The notes under the pieces are model-generated. The model was given only the letters and a program-made list of their open reading frames with translations, did not search any database and had not been told where the DNA came from. Source: Gammaproteobacteria bacterium (lineage in GTDB: Bacteria; Pseudomonadota; Gammaproteobacteria; Steroidobacterales; Rariloculaceae). Taken from it: a stretch of DNA of 64,000 bases. The position numbers and the translations under genes are program-made. Positions 36,572 through 45,339 of this stretch are shown piece after piece; within the stretch, counting starts at the first letter, position 1; every line of letters starts with the position of its first letter. Where the stretch lies: the NCBI GenBank assembly GCA_022825505.1, contig JAJDWR010000036.1:132034-196033 (forward strand), in the 5' to 3' direction.

Positions 36572-38206
36572 CTACGCGTCTCTCAGATGCCGCGGCCAGA
36601 TTCCACCACGGCCGGCGGCGAGTATGCCGTTCGGGTCGACTGCATCCTTGAGCCGCTCGGCGAACCTCAGCAGTACGCTGTCGTTGAAGTCGTACGCGCC
36701 CATGACCTCGTCCATGAACGCGGCCGGCGCGCGATACTCGGCCCAACCGTGCTCGTGGCCGATGTCGACCAGTTCGCGGAAAGTTTCCCGGGTCTTGCGG
36801 TTGGTTTCCGCGTCCGCGCGTACCGGCAGCCCGTACAGCAGGATCGCCGCGCGCGTGTACCACAGCGTCGGCAGGCTCGCGAAGCCGCGGCGCGGCACGC
36901 CCATGCGAATGAACGCGTCATTGAACACCCGCTGCGCCTTGAAGATCTCCTCGCCTCGCTTGGGTATGACAGGCGAGTAGAACACGTGGCCGATCCCGGG
37001 ATCGGGATTCCATGCGCTGCGCGCGATGTTGCTGAATCGCATCAGGCTCGGGATGCCGAACGACACCTTCTCCGCCATCCCTTCCGCATCCAGCGTGTGC
37101 CGCTGCGCGTCGCTGAGCGGGAATCGGTAGACGGGCATCGGAGCTTCGGACCAGGACCCGGGCACCTCCGCGGCAAATTTCTCCCGGGCATACTCCCACT
37201 GGGCAGCGATGACTTCCTCGGGGCCGTAGAAATCCAGCGAACAGGTCCAGTAGGGAATGTTGTGTCCTCGCGCGTACCGTTCCATGGCGGCGGGATCCGG
37301 CCCTCCCGGCGTGTCCAGCAAGCGACCAAGTTCGCCGCCGGGATCGCGCGCGTTGAGCAAGGGACTGCTCAGCCCGTTGAGGCCGTTGCTGAGCCCCGAG
37401 TTGGTCACCAGGTTGAGCGTGTCCACAAGGGGAATCAGGTCTTCGTAACCGCTCACGTGGATCATCCCGGACCGATAGGCTTCCGGTTCCGGGATCAGCC
37501 AGAAGCCCATCTTCGTGACCACCCCGTAGTTGGACTGGGCGAAGATGCCGTCCACGTATGGACCGAAACCGTACTTGTAGTCCTGCCAGGTCTCTGCACC
37601 GGGCAGCGCGCCCATTCCGGTGCGCAGCAGGTCGCCGTCCGGCAGGACCACTTCCATTCCGCAGTGGGTATCGAAGCGGTCGCGCAGCACGGAGAAGTTA
37701 TGCCCGACGCCATGCTCCAGTGCATTTCCGATGAGGCTGCCCCAACCCGGATCGGGCTGGTCCATCCAGATCCGCAATCCCCGTTCCTGGATGTATTCGT
37801 ACAGTTCGTAGAAGGAGACGCCCGGCTCGACCAGCACGGTGTGGTTTTTCTCGTCCAGGTGCAGGATGCGGTTCATGCGCTTGAGATCGAGCACCACGCT
37901 GCCGGAATGCACGGGCGCGGCGCCACCGTAGCCGAGATTCTTGCCCGTGGCGATGGGATAGATGGGGATACGGTAGCGGTTGGCTATGCGCATGATTTCC
38001 TGCACCTGCTCGACGCTGTCGGGTGCGACTGCCGCCGAGGCCTGTTTCTCCAGGTCGGGCTCGCCGCGAAACGGCGAGTACGCATCCCGGTACAGGTCGA
38101 TGTCCTCGTCGCTGGTAAACATCCAGCGGGCGCCCACAACGTTCTCGAACGCCTGCAGGGCAGCTTCGAAGTCGCTGGGATTTACTTCTGGCGGTAACAC
38201 TGCCAC
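36572..38206 (-). CDS. p-Cresol methylhydroxylase-type flavoprotein subunit (copy 1)
   Basis: A 544-residue FAD-linked oxidase of the vanillyl-alcohol oxidase/PCMH family. The N-terminal FAD-binding domain has IYPIATGKNLGYGGAAPVHSG, VEPGVSFYELYEYIQERGL and SNYGVVTKMGFWLIPEPEAY. The C-terminal substrate domain follows. PCMH and 4-alkylphenol methylhydroxylases oxidise para-alkyl phenols and pass electrons to a c-type cytochrome subunit, and such a gene lies 14 bases upstream. Copy 2 lies beyond it. There is no signal peptide on this subunit, as in PchF-type proteins, which are exported with the cytochrome. GTG start. Candidate substrates are 4-alkylphenols or vanillyl-type alcohols. Confidence 0.88.
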   Translation of the reverse strand: MAVLPPEVNPSDFEAALQAFENVVGARWMFTSDEDIDLYRDAYSPFRGEPDLEKQASAAVAPDSVEQVQEIMRIANRYRIPIYPIATGKNLGYGGAAPVHSGSVVLDLKRMNRILHLDEKNHTVLVEPGVSFYELYEYIQERGLRIWMDQPDPGWGSLIGNALEHGVGHNFSVLRDRFDTHCGMEVVLPDGDLLRTGMGALPGAETWQDYKYGFGPYVDGIFAQSNYGVVTKMGFWLIPEPEAYRSGMIHVSGYEDLIPLVDTLNLVTNSGLSNGLNGLSSPLLNARDPGGELGRLLDTPGGPDPAAMERYARGHNIPYWTCSLDFYGPEEVIAAQWEYAREKFAAEVPGSWSEAPMPVYRFPLSDAQRHTLDAEGMAEKVSFGIPSLMRFSNIARSAWNPDPGIGHVFYSPVIPKRGEEIFKAQRVFNDAFIRMGVPRRGFASLPTLWYTRAAILLYGLPVRADAETNRKTRETFRELVDIGHEHGWAEYRAPAAFMDEVMGAYDFNDSVLLRFAERLKDAVDPNGILAAGRGGIWPRHLRDA

Positions 38207-38220
38207 GGCAATCTCCCGGG

Positions 38221-38556
38221 CTAGTAGTCGAACGCCAGGTAGGCCGTGAGCGCCTCCAGGTCCTCATCGCTGATTTCCGTCTTGCGGAAAGTCGGCATGA
38301 TGGAAACCCCGGTACGCACGTAGAGCCTCACCAGTTCCGCAGGCAGGTCGGTACGCTCCTCCAGGTCGGCGGGCTTCAGCCCTCTGTAGAGCACCTCCAG
38401 CGCCTGGGTGCCGGGAGTGCCGGGAAAGCTCCCATGGCAGTTGATGCACCAGTAGTCGTAGACCTCCTTGCCCCGTTGCTGCTGATCCTGCGCCGTCGCC
38501 GCGCCGAAAATCAGCGCCACGGCCATCAGGAACAGAATGCCCGTCAACCTGCTCAT
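38221..38556 (-). CDS. PCMH-type cytochrome c subunit
   Basis: A 111-residue exported cytochrome c from ATG 38556, with a signal peptide ending AATAQ at about 23. The heme motif is CINCH (37-41) and the likely axial methionine is M87 in SIMPTFRK. Size and context fit the small cytochrome subunit (PchC-like) that accepts electrons from the FAD subunit. The stop overlaps nothing downstream, but the start overlaps the stop of copy 2 by four bases, so it is coupled to copy 2 and 14 bases ahead of copy 1. One cytochrome could serve both. Confidence 0.9.
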   Translation of the reverse strand: MSRLTGILFLMAVALIFGAATAQDQQQRGKEVYDYWCINCHGSFPGTPGTQALEVLYRGLKPADLEERTDLPAELVRLYVRTGVSIMPTFRKTEISDEDLEALTAYLAFDY

Positions 38557-40181
38557 GCCCGTTCCTCCCTGAGATGCTTTGGCCAGACACCGCCCCGTCC
38601 CGGCGACAGGATGCCGTTGGGATCCGCCGCGTCCTTCAGCTTCTCCTGGAAGCGGCGCAGGGCGTGATTGTTGAACGAATAAACTTCGGCCACCTCGTCC
38701 ATCATGGCAGCCGGTGCGCGGTACTCGGCCCAGCCGTTTTCCGCTGCCAGCGCCACCAACCGTGAAAACAGCTCCCGCGACTGCCGGTTCTGCCCGGGAC
38801 TGCGCGTAATGCGCAAAGCGAACAGCAACAGGAAAGAGCGGGAGAAATAGTGCAACGGCAGGCTGAAGAATCCCAGCGCGGCTTCCGGACTGCCCCATTC
38901 ATCGAGTGCTGTGCGAAATACCTCGTGAGCCTTGAAGATGGCTTCGCCCGTCTTCGGAATGACCGGCGAGAACCAGAGTTCCCCATCAGCGGGATTGGGA
39001 TTCATCTCGCTGCGGGCGACGAAGCCGAACCTGGAAAGATTCGGGATACCGAATTCCACCTTTTCCGGGTTGCCCGGCGTCTGCAGCCTGGCTGCCTGCT
39101 CGGCCGACAGTGGAAATCGAAAGACGTCGTCATCGGCGAACCTGGCGTCAGGCAGTTCCTTCTCAAACGTCTGCCTGGTCGCGTCCCACTGAGCCGAGAT
39201 GACCTTTTCCGGCCCGAAAAATCCCAGCTTGCAGGACCACAACGGAACGTCGTTCTCCCGTGCATAACGCTCGATCGCATCGGGCGAGGGGCGTGTCATC
39301 AGGAACGCGGTTCGCTCGGGATTGCCGAACGCATTGAACAACGGGCTCTGCAGACCCGGAAAGCCGTTCGACAGTCCGGAATTGGTCACATGCTTCATGG
39401 TGTCGACCAGCGCGATGAGGTCCCGGTAACCGAATACCGAAACCCTTCCCGAACAATAGGCCTCCGGCTCCGGCATCAGCCAGAACCCCATCTTGGTGAC
39501 GACCCCGAAGTTACCCTGTGAGAACAGGCCGTCGAACTGAGGTCCGAAGCCGTACTTGTAGTCCTGCCAGGAACCCGCATTGGGGACCGCCCCCATGCCG
39601 GTCCGCATCAGATCGCCGTTGGGCAACACCACCTCCATCCCGCAGTGAGCATCGAAGTGGTCGCGGAATTCCGGCCGCGTATGGCCGACGCCGTGCTCGA
39701 GCGCGTTACCGATCAGGCTGCCCCAGCCCGGATCGGGACAGTCGATCCACACTCGATGCCCGTGCTCCCTGATGTAGTTGTAGAGATCGAAATACGAGAC
39801 GCCCGGTTCCACCAGCGCACTGTGATTTCGATCGTCTACCGCCAGCACCCGGTTCATCCGCTTGAGGTCGACCACCACGCTCCCCGAATAGCCCGGTGCC
39901 GCGCCGCCGTAACCCAGATTCTTGCCCGTGGATATGGGATAGAGCGGAATACGGTTCCGGTTGGCGATGCGGACCACTTCCTGAACCTGCTCTACCGTGT
40001 CCGGAGCGACTGCCGCGGACGCAACAGGCTCTTCGGGCTCTCCGTAGAAGGGCGAATAGGCATCGCGGTACAAGGCGACATCCTCGTCGCTGGTAAACAG
40101 CCACTCCCGGCCCACGGTGTGCTCGAACGCATCCAGCGCGGCGGCAAAGTCCGTGCTGCTGACACCCTTTGGAATCGTCAT
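38553..40181 (-). CDS. p-Cresol methylhydroxylase-type flavoprotein subunit (copy 2)
   Basis: A 542-residue paralogue of the copy-1 flavoprotein with the same layout: PLYPISTGKNLGYGGAAPGY, VEPGVSYFDLYNYIREHGH and GNFGVVTKMGFWLMPEPEAY. The C-terminal half differs more than the FAD domain, as expected if the substrates differ. It is the first gene of the set. About 100 bases separate it from the gene upstream on the same strand. Confidence 0.88.
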   Translation of the reverse strand: MTIPKGVSSTDFAAALDAFEHTVGREWLFTSDEDVALYRDAYSPFYGEPEEPVASAAVAPDTVEQVQEVVRIANRNRIPLYPISTGKNLGYGGAAPGYSGSVVVDLKRMNRVLAVDDRNHSALVEPGVSYFDLYNYIREHGHRVWIDCPDPGWGSLIGNALEHGVGHTRPEFRDHFDAHCGMEVVLPNGDLMRTGMGAVPNAGSWQDYKYGFGPQFDGLFSQGNFGVVTKMGFWLMPEPEAYCSGRVSVFGYRDLIALVDTMKHVTNSGLSNGFPGLQSPLFNAFGNPERTAFLMTRPSPDAIERYARENDVPLWSCKLGFFGPEKVISAQWDATRQTFEKELPDARFADDDVFRFPLSAEQAARLQTPGNPEKVEFGIPNLSRFGFVARSEMNPNPADGELWFSPVIPKTGEAIFKAHEVFRTALDEWGSPEAALGFFSLPLHYFSRSFLLLFALRITRSPGQNRQSRELFSRLVALAAENGWAEYRAPAAMMDEVAEVYSFNNHALRRFQEKLKDAADPNGILSPGRGGVWPKHLREERA

Positions 40182-40281
40182 CTGGGTCTCCGTTATTTCC
40201 GGCTCCCGCCGGCAGCTATTCTGCGCAAGCCCGTTTGGTCGATGCGTGGGTCAAATGCTATCACCAGCGTGCGGCGAAGCC

Positions 40282-41031
40282 TCATCCGGAACCGCAGGGG
40301 ACCGGATTCCAGGCCGAGCCGTCAGGCAACAGCTTGAAGCTCGAACTGGTTATGAACTCCTGGGTCAGGTGCTGCGGGTCGCTGACGATGGTCGTGACCG
40401 TGAACCACTCCTCGCCGTAGGACGCGTGGCGATCGTAGTATTCGATCATGACGGTCTCGCTGCCGTACGGTACCCCGTTCCTGCGCAGGTAACCGGGACT
40501 CATGTGGGTCGTGGTGACCTTCAATGTTGTTCCGACGTCCGCCTCGCGCCAATTCTCCCGATCGAAACCGATATCCTCGCGGCCCCAGTGCGCCGTGGAA
40601 TAACCCTGGAGCGTGTGTTCGGCCGGGGTCATCGCTCCGGCATCGAAGCGCAGCAGGCGTGTCTGCGTGCCGTGATCGGTATCGATGCGGAGCGTGTTGC
40701 CGTCTTCCCAGGTGATATGGACGCGCAGCGGCATGCGCATCACGCCGGCGGCACCGTAAACCTTGCAGGTGTCGCCTTCCGCCGGATCCCAGCCATCGGC
40801 GACCCGGCGCCCCTCGTCATTGAGCGGAACGCTCGCGTAATCCCCCATGGGCGGCGTCACCATCCGCCAGCGCCAGTCTTCGGTCACCACCGCGGTCCAG
40901 TAGCCGGTCAGATCCACGGGCGCGACTTCCCGGGCAGTCACCCGTTCCTGGGCCATGACATCCTGAACCATCGCCGGCATGGCGATGGCGAACAGCAGTG
41001 CCGAGGCCCGTAACCTGTGCGGCTCAGTCAA
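40282..41031 (-). CDS. Secreted protein of an uncharacterised family (TTTH motif, copy A)
   Basis: About 249 residues with an export signal ending VMAQE. The start is uncertain: TTG 41031 or GTG 41037, both overlapping the end of the DUF6152 gene. Family marks shared with two other proteins in this window are GYWTAVVTEDWRW (W-x-x-x-x turn), GYSTAHWGREDIGF and TTTHMSPGYLRRNGVPYGSE. A beta-barrel is likely. I do not recognise a named activity. It probably acts with the DUF6152 protein next to it, since a third copy fuses both domains in one chain. Confidence 0.72.
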   Translation of the reverse strand: MTEPHRLRASALLFAIAMPAMVQDVMAQERVTAREVAPVDLTGYWTAVVTEDWRWRMVTPPMGDYASVPLNDEGRRVADGWDPAEGDTCKVYGAAGVMRMPLRVHITWEDGNTLRIDTDHGTQTRLLRFDAGAMTPAEHTLQGYSTAHWGREDIGFDRENWREADVGTTLKVTTTHMSPGYLRRNGVPYGSETVMIEYYDRHASYGEEWFTVTTIVSDPQHLTQEFITSSSFKLLPDGSAWNPVPCGSG

Positions 41032-41410
41032 ACTCACCGCCCCAGGCCCAGCCGTCCGAAGGCCTCTCGATATGCTGCATGCGCATCCGGTTGTCCTCCG
41101 GGTTGCGGCCCGGATTGCCGGTGACGACAACGAAATCTCCCGGCTTGAGCGTTTCGCGCGTAACACTCTGGGACGTCAATACCGCCGCACCGCCCCACTC
41201 TATGGCCCAGCGCGCCGTTTCTCCATCCTCGTCGGTCACGTTCACATGCAGGAAGGCGTGCGGATTGCGGTAAAGAAAGGCCACGAGCCGGCCTTCGATC
41301 GTCATTTCCTCGTCGATATGGTAGGTAGCGGAAAAGGAATGATGTGCCTCAGCCGGCAATCCCAGCATGAACACGACGCCCGCGAGCGCCGCGACGAGTC
41401 GTAGTGTCAT
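41024..41410 (-). CDS. DUF6152 family secreted protein
   Basis: A 128-residue protein from ATG 41410, preceded by GGAGTTGGAACC; a TTG nine bases earlier sits on the ribosome-binding site and is rejected. The signal peptide ends PAEA, directly before the family mark HHSFSATYHIDEEMTIEGRL. It continues with FLYRNPHAFLHVNVTDEDG and a small beta-barrel ending in GDFVVVTGNPGRNPEDNRM. The N-terminal HH and NPH histidines look like possible metal ligands. It is the third gene of a four-gene operon. Confidence 0.82.
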   Translation of the reverse strand: MTLRLVAALAGVVFMLGLPAEAHHSFSATYHIDEEMTIEGRLVAFLYRNPHAFLHVNVTDEDGETARWAIEWGGAAVLTSQSVTRETLKPGDFVVVTGNPGRNPEDNRMRMQHIERPSDGWAWGGEFD

Positions 41411-41429
41411 TGGTTCCAACTCCTCTCTT

Positions 41430-42428
41430 CTAACTCATATCCTCGTAGATCGCCGTTATGAACTGCTGCGTGGTCCAGAACCCCGAATCTGCGCCATAAC
41501 GGCCATCGTAATCCAGCGTCGGCCGGGCATCCAGAACTTCCCGGAGCGAGGCGCCCTGCTCCACCATGACCCGGATACGGTCGCGAATGATGGTCAGCAT
41601 ATCGCGATATTCCACCACGTCGGCTTCGTCGCACAGCCGACCGCGCCCGGGGATCACCATGGTTCCGCCCTCCTGGCGGTCGGCGGGCACCGTCAGGTCG
41701 ATGATGCGGTTCAACGCATCGATGATCCCCTGGAAGGTTCCCCCGTTTTCCCGGTCGATGAACGGATACCGGGTAGTGAGAAACAGGTCTCCGGTGCTGA
41801 TGACGTCCGAGCGGCGGAAAAACACGATGCTGTCGCCGTTGGTATGCGCGGCAGGCTGGTGCAGCACCTGCACGGCCTCGCCGTTAAAGAACACCTCCTT
41901 TCTGTCGGTGAAGTAGGTGTCCGTCGGCCAGGCCTCGAACGGCAGCGGCGTTTCGGCGCCGCTCATGGTGATGAGCACGTTCTCGTGCGCAATGATTTTT
42001 GCGGTTTCCCCGGCGTCCTCGATGGCGCCCAGGACATTGCCGCCGGCAATATTGCTGCCAGCCTGGGCAATGGTTGCGTTGCCGCCCACGTTATCCGGGT
42101 GCGCATGGGTACTGACCACGTACCGGATAGGCCCGTCGGACAACTCCCGAATCGTTGCCAGCAGCCGGTCGCTGAATTCTTCCTGCAGGGTATCGACGAC
42201 GAGGACGCCCTCGTCACCCACCTGAACGGTCACGTTGCCGCCGTCGCCGACCAGCATGAAGATATTTCCCTGCACGGGCAGCACGCCGATCTCGCCCTGC
42301 CCCCCGTCGCCACCGTCCTGGGCGAAGGCGCCAGAGCCCCAGAGACAGGCCGCCAGCAACATCGACGTTCGCATGCTCGCGCCAAACCGGCTGCGACTTC
42401 TGACGTGTATCGGGTCCATGGCAAACAT
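41430..42428 (-). CDS. Secreted metallo-beta-lactamase-fold protein with altered metal site
   Basis: A 332-residue protein whose start shares one base with the stop upstream (TAATG); ATG 42374 would start directly at the signal peptide (MRTSMLLAACLWGSGAFAQ). The MBL fold is clear, but the ligand motif is THAHPDNVGG (H108, H110, D112, N113) in place of HxHxDH. The distal site reads IPGRGRLCDEADV, with R262 where most have histidine. H195 (PAAHTNGDS) and D214 (STGDLFL) remain. Zinc site 2 should be lost or different. The relatives I recall sit near quinoprotein dehydrogenases. The substrate is unknown. Confidence 0.85.
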   Translation of the reverse strand: MFAMDPIHVRSRSRFGASMRTSMLLAACLWGSGAFAQDGGDGGQGEIGVLPVQGNIFMLVGDGGNVTVQVGDEGVLVVDTLQEEFSDRLLATIRELSDGPIRYVVSTHAHPDNVGGNATIAQAGSNIAGGNVLGAIEDAGETAKIIAHENVLITMSGAETPLPFEAWPTDTYFTDRKEVFFNGEAVQVLHQPAAHTNGDSIVFFRRSDVISTGDLFLTTRYPFIDRENGGTFQGIIDALNRIIDLTVPADRQEGGTMVIPGRGRLCDEADVVEYRDMLTIIRDRIRVMVEQGASLREVLDARPTLDYDGRYGADSGFWTTQQFITAIYEDMS

Positions 42429-43252
42429 TATTGCTCGATGAATTCGGGATAGGTCGTCTCAGCGCCGCCCAGGACGCCTTCCAGAGGCAGTTGGTAACGA
42501 TCCGCGTGCTCTTCCAGAAACGGGTTCTGCCCGGGCAGATAGTGGGGCACGGTGCCCTGCGGACGTTCCACTTCGACGACGATGTCGCACAGATAGGGGG
42601 CAATCTGCTGGCGCGGATCCAGCACCCAATTATTGGTGCGGATGAACGGCTCGGTGAGATACACAGGATCGTCGATGAGGACGATCTGCGTCAGGTAGTT
42701 GTCGTGGCGGATGAAGTGTTCGGTGACGTGGGCCCGGTCGCTTCGAGCCAGCCCGTTGCGGCGGTACCATCCCTGTTTCAGGTGGGTGGTCGTCACTGTC
42801 AGCATTTCTCCATCCCACCGTCCCGTTGAGAACCCCTGCCAGGTATGGGCCGCGTACTCCGGCGGATGCGGCCGGCCGTCCATCCAGATGGTGCGCTCCG
42901 GTGCCTGCCACCTCAGTCGCGTGTGAATCGCGATCAACTGCTGGCTGGCGGAGTCGTATTCGTTCCAGATACGCATGCGGCCGGGACCGCGGTGGGCGTA
43001 GTCGGAAGGGTGCGGCTTGCACTGATGCTCGGGAACCGTCAGCAGGGACGGACTCCAGCTCAGACCGCGCAGGCGGCCGGCTTCGTTGATGGGGATTCCC
43101 TGGAACTCCACCATGTCCGGTCCCGGGATGCGCTCGGGCTGATCCTCGTGGTAGCGAGGCGACCACTCGCCGGAGAGATCGAACTGACCAAGCACGGGAA
43201 GGCTGATGAACCCCGCAAGGATCAGCGCCGACCCGCAAAAGAAACGCCTCAT
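42428..43252 (-). CDS. Secreted protein of an uncharacterised family (TTTH motif, copy B)
   Basis: A 274-residue protein from ATG 43252, with a signal peptide ending LPVLGQ at about 23. It shares with copies A and C the W-rich N-terminus (FDLSGEWSPRYHEDQPER), the block HTWQGFSTGRWDGEMLTV and TTTHLKQGWYRRNGLARSD. It also has RIWNEYDSASQQLIAIHTRL. The family is unknown to me beyond its repeated presence beside DUF6152 genes. It is the first gene of the operon, divergent from the tannase-family gene. Confidence 0.75.
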   Translation of the reverse strand: MRRFFCGSALILAGFISLPVLGQFDLSGEWSPRYHEDQPERIPGPDMVEFQGIPINEAGRLRGLSWSPSLLTVPEHQCKPHPSDYAHRGPGRMRIWNEYDSASQQLIAIHTRLRWQAPERTIWMDGRPHPPEYAAHTWQGFSTGRWDGEMLTVTTTHLKQGWYRRNGLARSDRAHVTEHFIRHDNYLTQIVLIDDPVYLTEPFIRTNNWVLDPRQQIAPYLCDIVVEVERPQGTVPHYLPGQNPFLEEHADRYQLPLEGVLGGAETTYPEFIEQ

Positions 43253-43335
43253 ATGTTCCAACCTCCGCCCCAGACTGCCATTGCTGTTCCTGTATGCCGG
43301 TCCAGATGGCATCCGGCCATTTTGGCAGCGGTCAT

Positions 43336-43425
43336 AGTATAGGGAAAATGGCGGCTCGACGGCACTTTCGGCACTCTCCGCAATCGATGCGGATAATCGA
43401 CAAAGCAACCGGGCCAGCGTAATCT
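43336..43425. promoter_or_regulatory. Divergent promoter region between DUF operon and esterase gene
   Basis: In the 218-base divergent gap, the - strand has TATACT (43341-43336), a good -10 about 80 bases before copy B. The + strand has TCGACA (43397-43402), 17 bases, TAATCT (43420-43425) before the esterase gene; its -10 is poor. A stretch of short direct repeats (GGCACT/GGCACT near 43365) lies between. No regulator gene is adjacent. Confidence 0.35.
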
Positions 43426-43470
43426 CTCAACGCACCCGGAATCATCGCGTTACGTCACGGGAGGCGACAA

Positions 43471-45102
43471 ATGAGAACAATTGCAGCCCTTCAGACGGTC
43501 CTTGTGGGCTGGCTGGCATGCGCCGCAGCCGGCCACGCTCAGGACGACCATGCCGCACATTGCGAAGGCATGATGGATACCCGCAACCTGACCCTCTACC
43601 GGGCGGAATGGAACCCCGGAGACGAACGGTTCCCCGCCCATTGCCACGTACAGGGCCTGGTTGCGCCCGGAATCACCTACTACGTGCAATTGCCGCCGCC
43701 CGAGGCCTGGAACGGGCGGTTCCTCCACTGGGGCGACGGCGGTCACGACGGCGACCTGGACTACGCGCCCCACCGGGTTGCCGCGGGCTACGCGGTCGCC
43801 AACAGCAACATGGGCCACGACAGCGGTTCACAGCCCGGGGCTACCTGGGCATTCAACAACCGCCAGACGGAGATTGTCTACGGCTATCGCCATCTGGAGG
43901 TGACGGCCACGGCGGCCAGGAGGGCCATCAGGGCTTACTACGGCCGGCCGGCGGAATACGCCTACCACGAAGGGTGCTCCACTGGCGGGCGTCAGGGGCT
44001 GATGGCCGCACAGCGGCTGCCTGCGGCCTTCGACGGCATCGTCGCCGGCGCTCCGGCTTCTTTCCTCCAGCGATTGAATCTCACGCATAACTGGGACATG
44101 CAGATCATGCTCAGGGACGACTACGCCGGCGCTCTTGCATTCGACACCACCGGCGACGGACAACTCGACAGCCTTACCAAGGCCAATATGCTGACCGAAG
44201 CGGTGCTCGCCCAGTGCGACGCCAACGACGGCATCGTGGACCGGGTGGTCGACGATCCCCTGGCCTGCGACTTCTCGCCGGCCCGGGACCTTGCCGACGC
44301 GATGTGCCCAAACGACGTGAACGCGGACGACTGCATCACCACAACGCAACTTGCAGCCATCGAGGCCATCTACAGCGGTCCCCATGATTCCCGGGGCAAG
44401 TCCATCTACAAGGGCAAGTCGTTCGGATCCGAGGTGCTCTGGCCAGGAGCCGTGATCCCGCACCAGGGCAACAACCATCGGCCGGGCCAGATGGGACTCG
44501 CCTCCGACTACGTGAATTTTCTCTTCTACGACACGGACCCCGGCGTCCCCACAACGCGCCCGACCGACCTCTCGCTGGCGCCCGATCCCACGCGCGAACC
44601 GCCGGAGTTTGCCTGGTGGCAATTCGACTTTGACGACTTCACCGCCGGACTCGGCGACACCATGCGCGACATCACCGATGCGGACGATCCGAACCTGACG
44701 CGTTTCCTGGTTCAGGAGGGCGGCAAGCTGCTGATCTATCATGGCTGGGCCGACACGATCATCCCCGCCGAACCGATCGTGGACTATTACAACGAAGTGC
44801 TGGACATCACCTACGGCGGCGACCGCGCGACTGCCGATGATGCCGTGCGGCTGTTCATGATTCCCGGAATGGCCCACTGCGGGGGCGGACCCGGCCCGAG
44901 CCGGTGGGACCGGCTGGCGCACATGGTGGATTGGGTGGAAAACGGCACGGCGCCGGATTCGATGACGGTCCAGCGTCTGACCGACGGCGTCGTGGATAAC
45001 GAGCGCATCGTTTGCCCGTATCCGCAACGGGCGAGCTATGCGGGCGAAGGCGATCCGAGCGATCCGGCGAACTGGGTTGCGGACAATTTCATGTGTGAGT
45101 GA
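43471..45102 (+). CDS. Tannase/feruloyl esterase family protein (secreted)
   Basis: A 543-residue exported esterase of the tannase/feruloyl esterase family, with a signal peptide ending AAAGHAQ. The nucleophile is S170 in HEGCSTGGRQG, the acid D428 in GWADTIIP and the base H469 in MAHCGGG. Cysteines at 169 and 470 flank the serine and histidine, giving the CS-D-HC disulfide arrangement typical of this family. Known members cleave aryl esters of phenolic acids or MHET. Here it precedes the hydroquinone genes on the same strand by 237 bases and could release a phenol from an aryl ester. Confidence 0.88.
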   Translation: MRTIAALQTVLVGWLACAAAGHAQDDHAAHCEGMMDTRNLTLYRAEWNPGDERFPAHCHVQGLVAPGITYYVQLPPPEAWNGRFLHWGDGGHDGDLDYAPHRVAAGYAVANSNMGHDSGSQPGATWAFNNRQTEIVYGYRHLEVTATAARRAIRAYYGRPAEYAYHEGCSTGGRQGLMAAQRLPAAFDGIVAGAPASFLQRLNLTHNWDMQIMLRDDYAGALAFDTTGDGQLDSLTKANMLTEAVLAQCDANDGIVDRVVDDPLACDFSPARDLADAMCPNDVNADDCITTTQLAAIEAIYSGPHDSRGKSIYKGKSFGSEVLWPGAVIPHQGNNHRPGQMGLASDYVNFLFYDTDPGVPTTRPTDLSLAPDPTREPPEFAWWQFDFDDFTAGLGDTMRDITDADDPNLTRFLVQEGGKLLIYHGWADTIIPAEPIVDYYNEVLDITYGGDRATADDAVRLFMIPGMAHCGGGPGPSRWDRLAHMVDWVENGTAPDSMTVQRLTDGVVDNERIVCPYPQRASYAGEGDPSDPANWVADNFMCE

Positions 45103-45173
45103 ACCCCATCTGCAAGTCAGCCTGATCTGCCAAAGAGTTTGCGCCTGCCGCCTTCTCGTGCAATTCGCCCATA

Positions 45174-45203
45174 TTGCCCCCCAATGCGGCAAGCGGATAG
45201 ACT
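45174..45203 (+). promoter_or_regulatory. Candidate promoter/operator of the hydroquinone operon
   Basis: An inverted repeat TTGCC-N9-GGCAA (45174-45178 and 45188-45192) is followed by TAGACT (45198-45203), a possible -10 with TTGCCC as -35 at 18 bases. The rest of the 237-base gap before the dioxygenase shows no gene. GGAGG 9-13 bases before ATG 45340 is the ribosome-binding site. A regulator (LysR or MarR type) would be encoded elsewhere. Confidence 0.35.
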
Positions 45204-45339
45204 GCGCGGACAGGATTTGCGGGTCGGCCTGGATGATTGACCTCGCGGATCGGCACCATCTGCGAGACGGAAGTCCCGGAACGGCGCGTGGCAGTCGCCC
45301 GGGCTTCCCGCAGAATGCATCTCTGGAGGATAAACGCTT

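Noticed and set aside
36569..38197. A 542-codon + strand frame opposite the first FAD oxidase
   Set aside because: No family similarity; the - strand frame is a clear PCMH-type flavoprotein.
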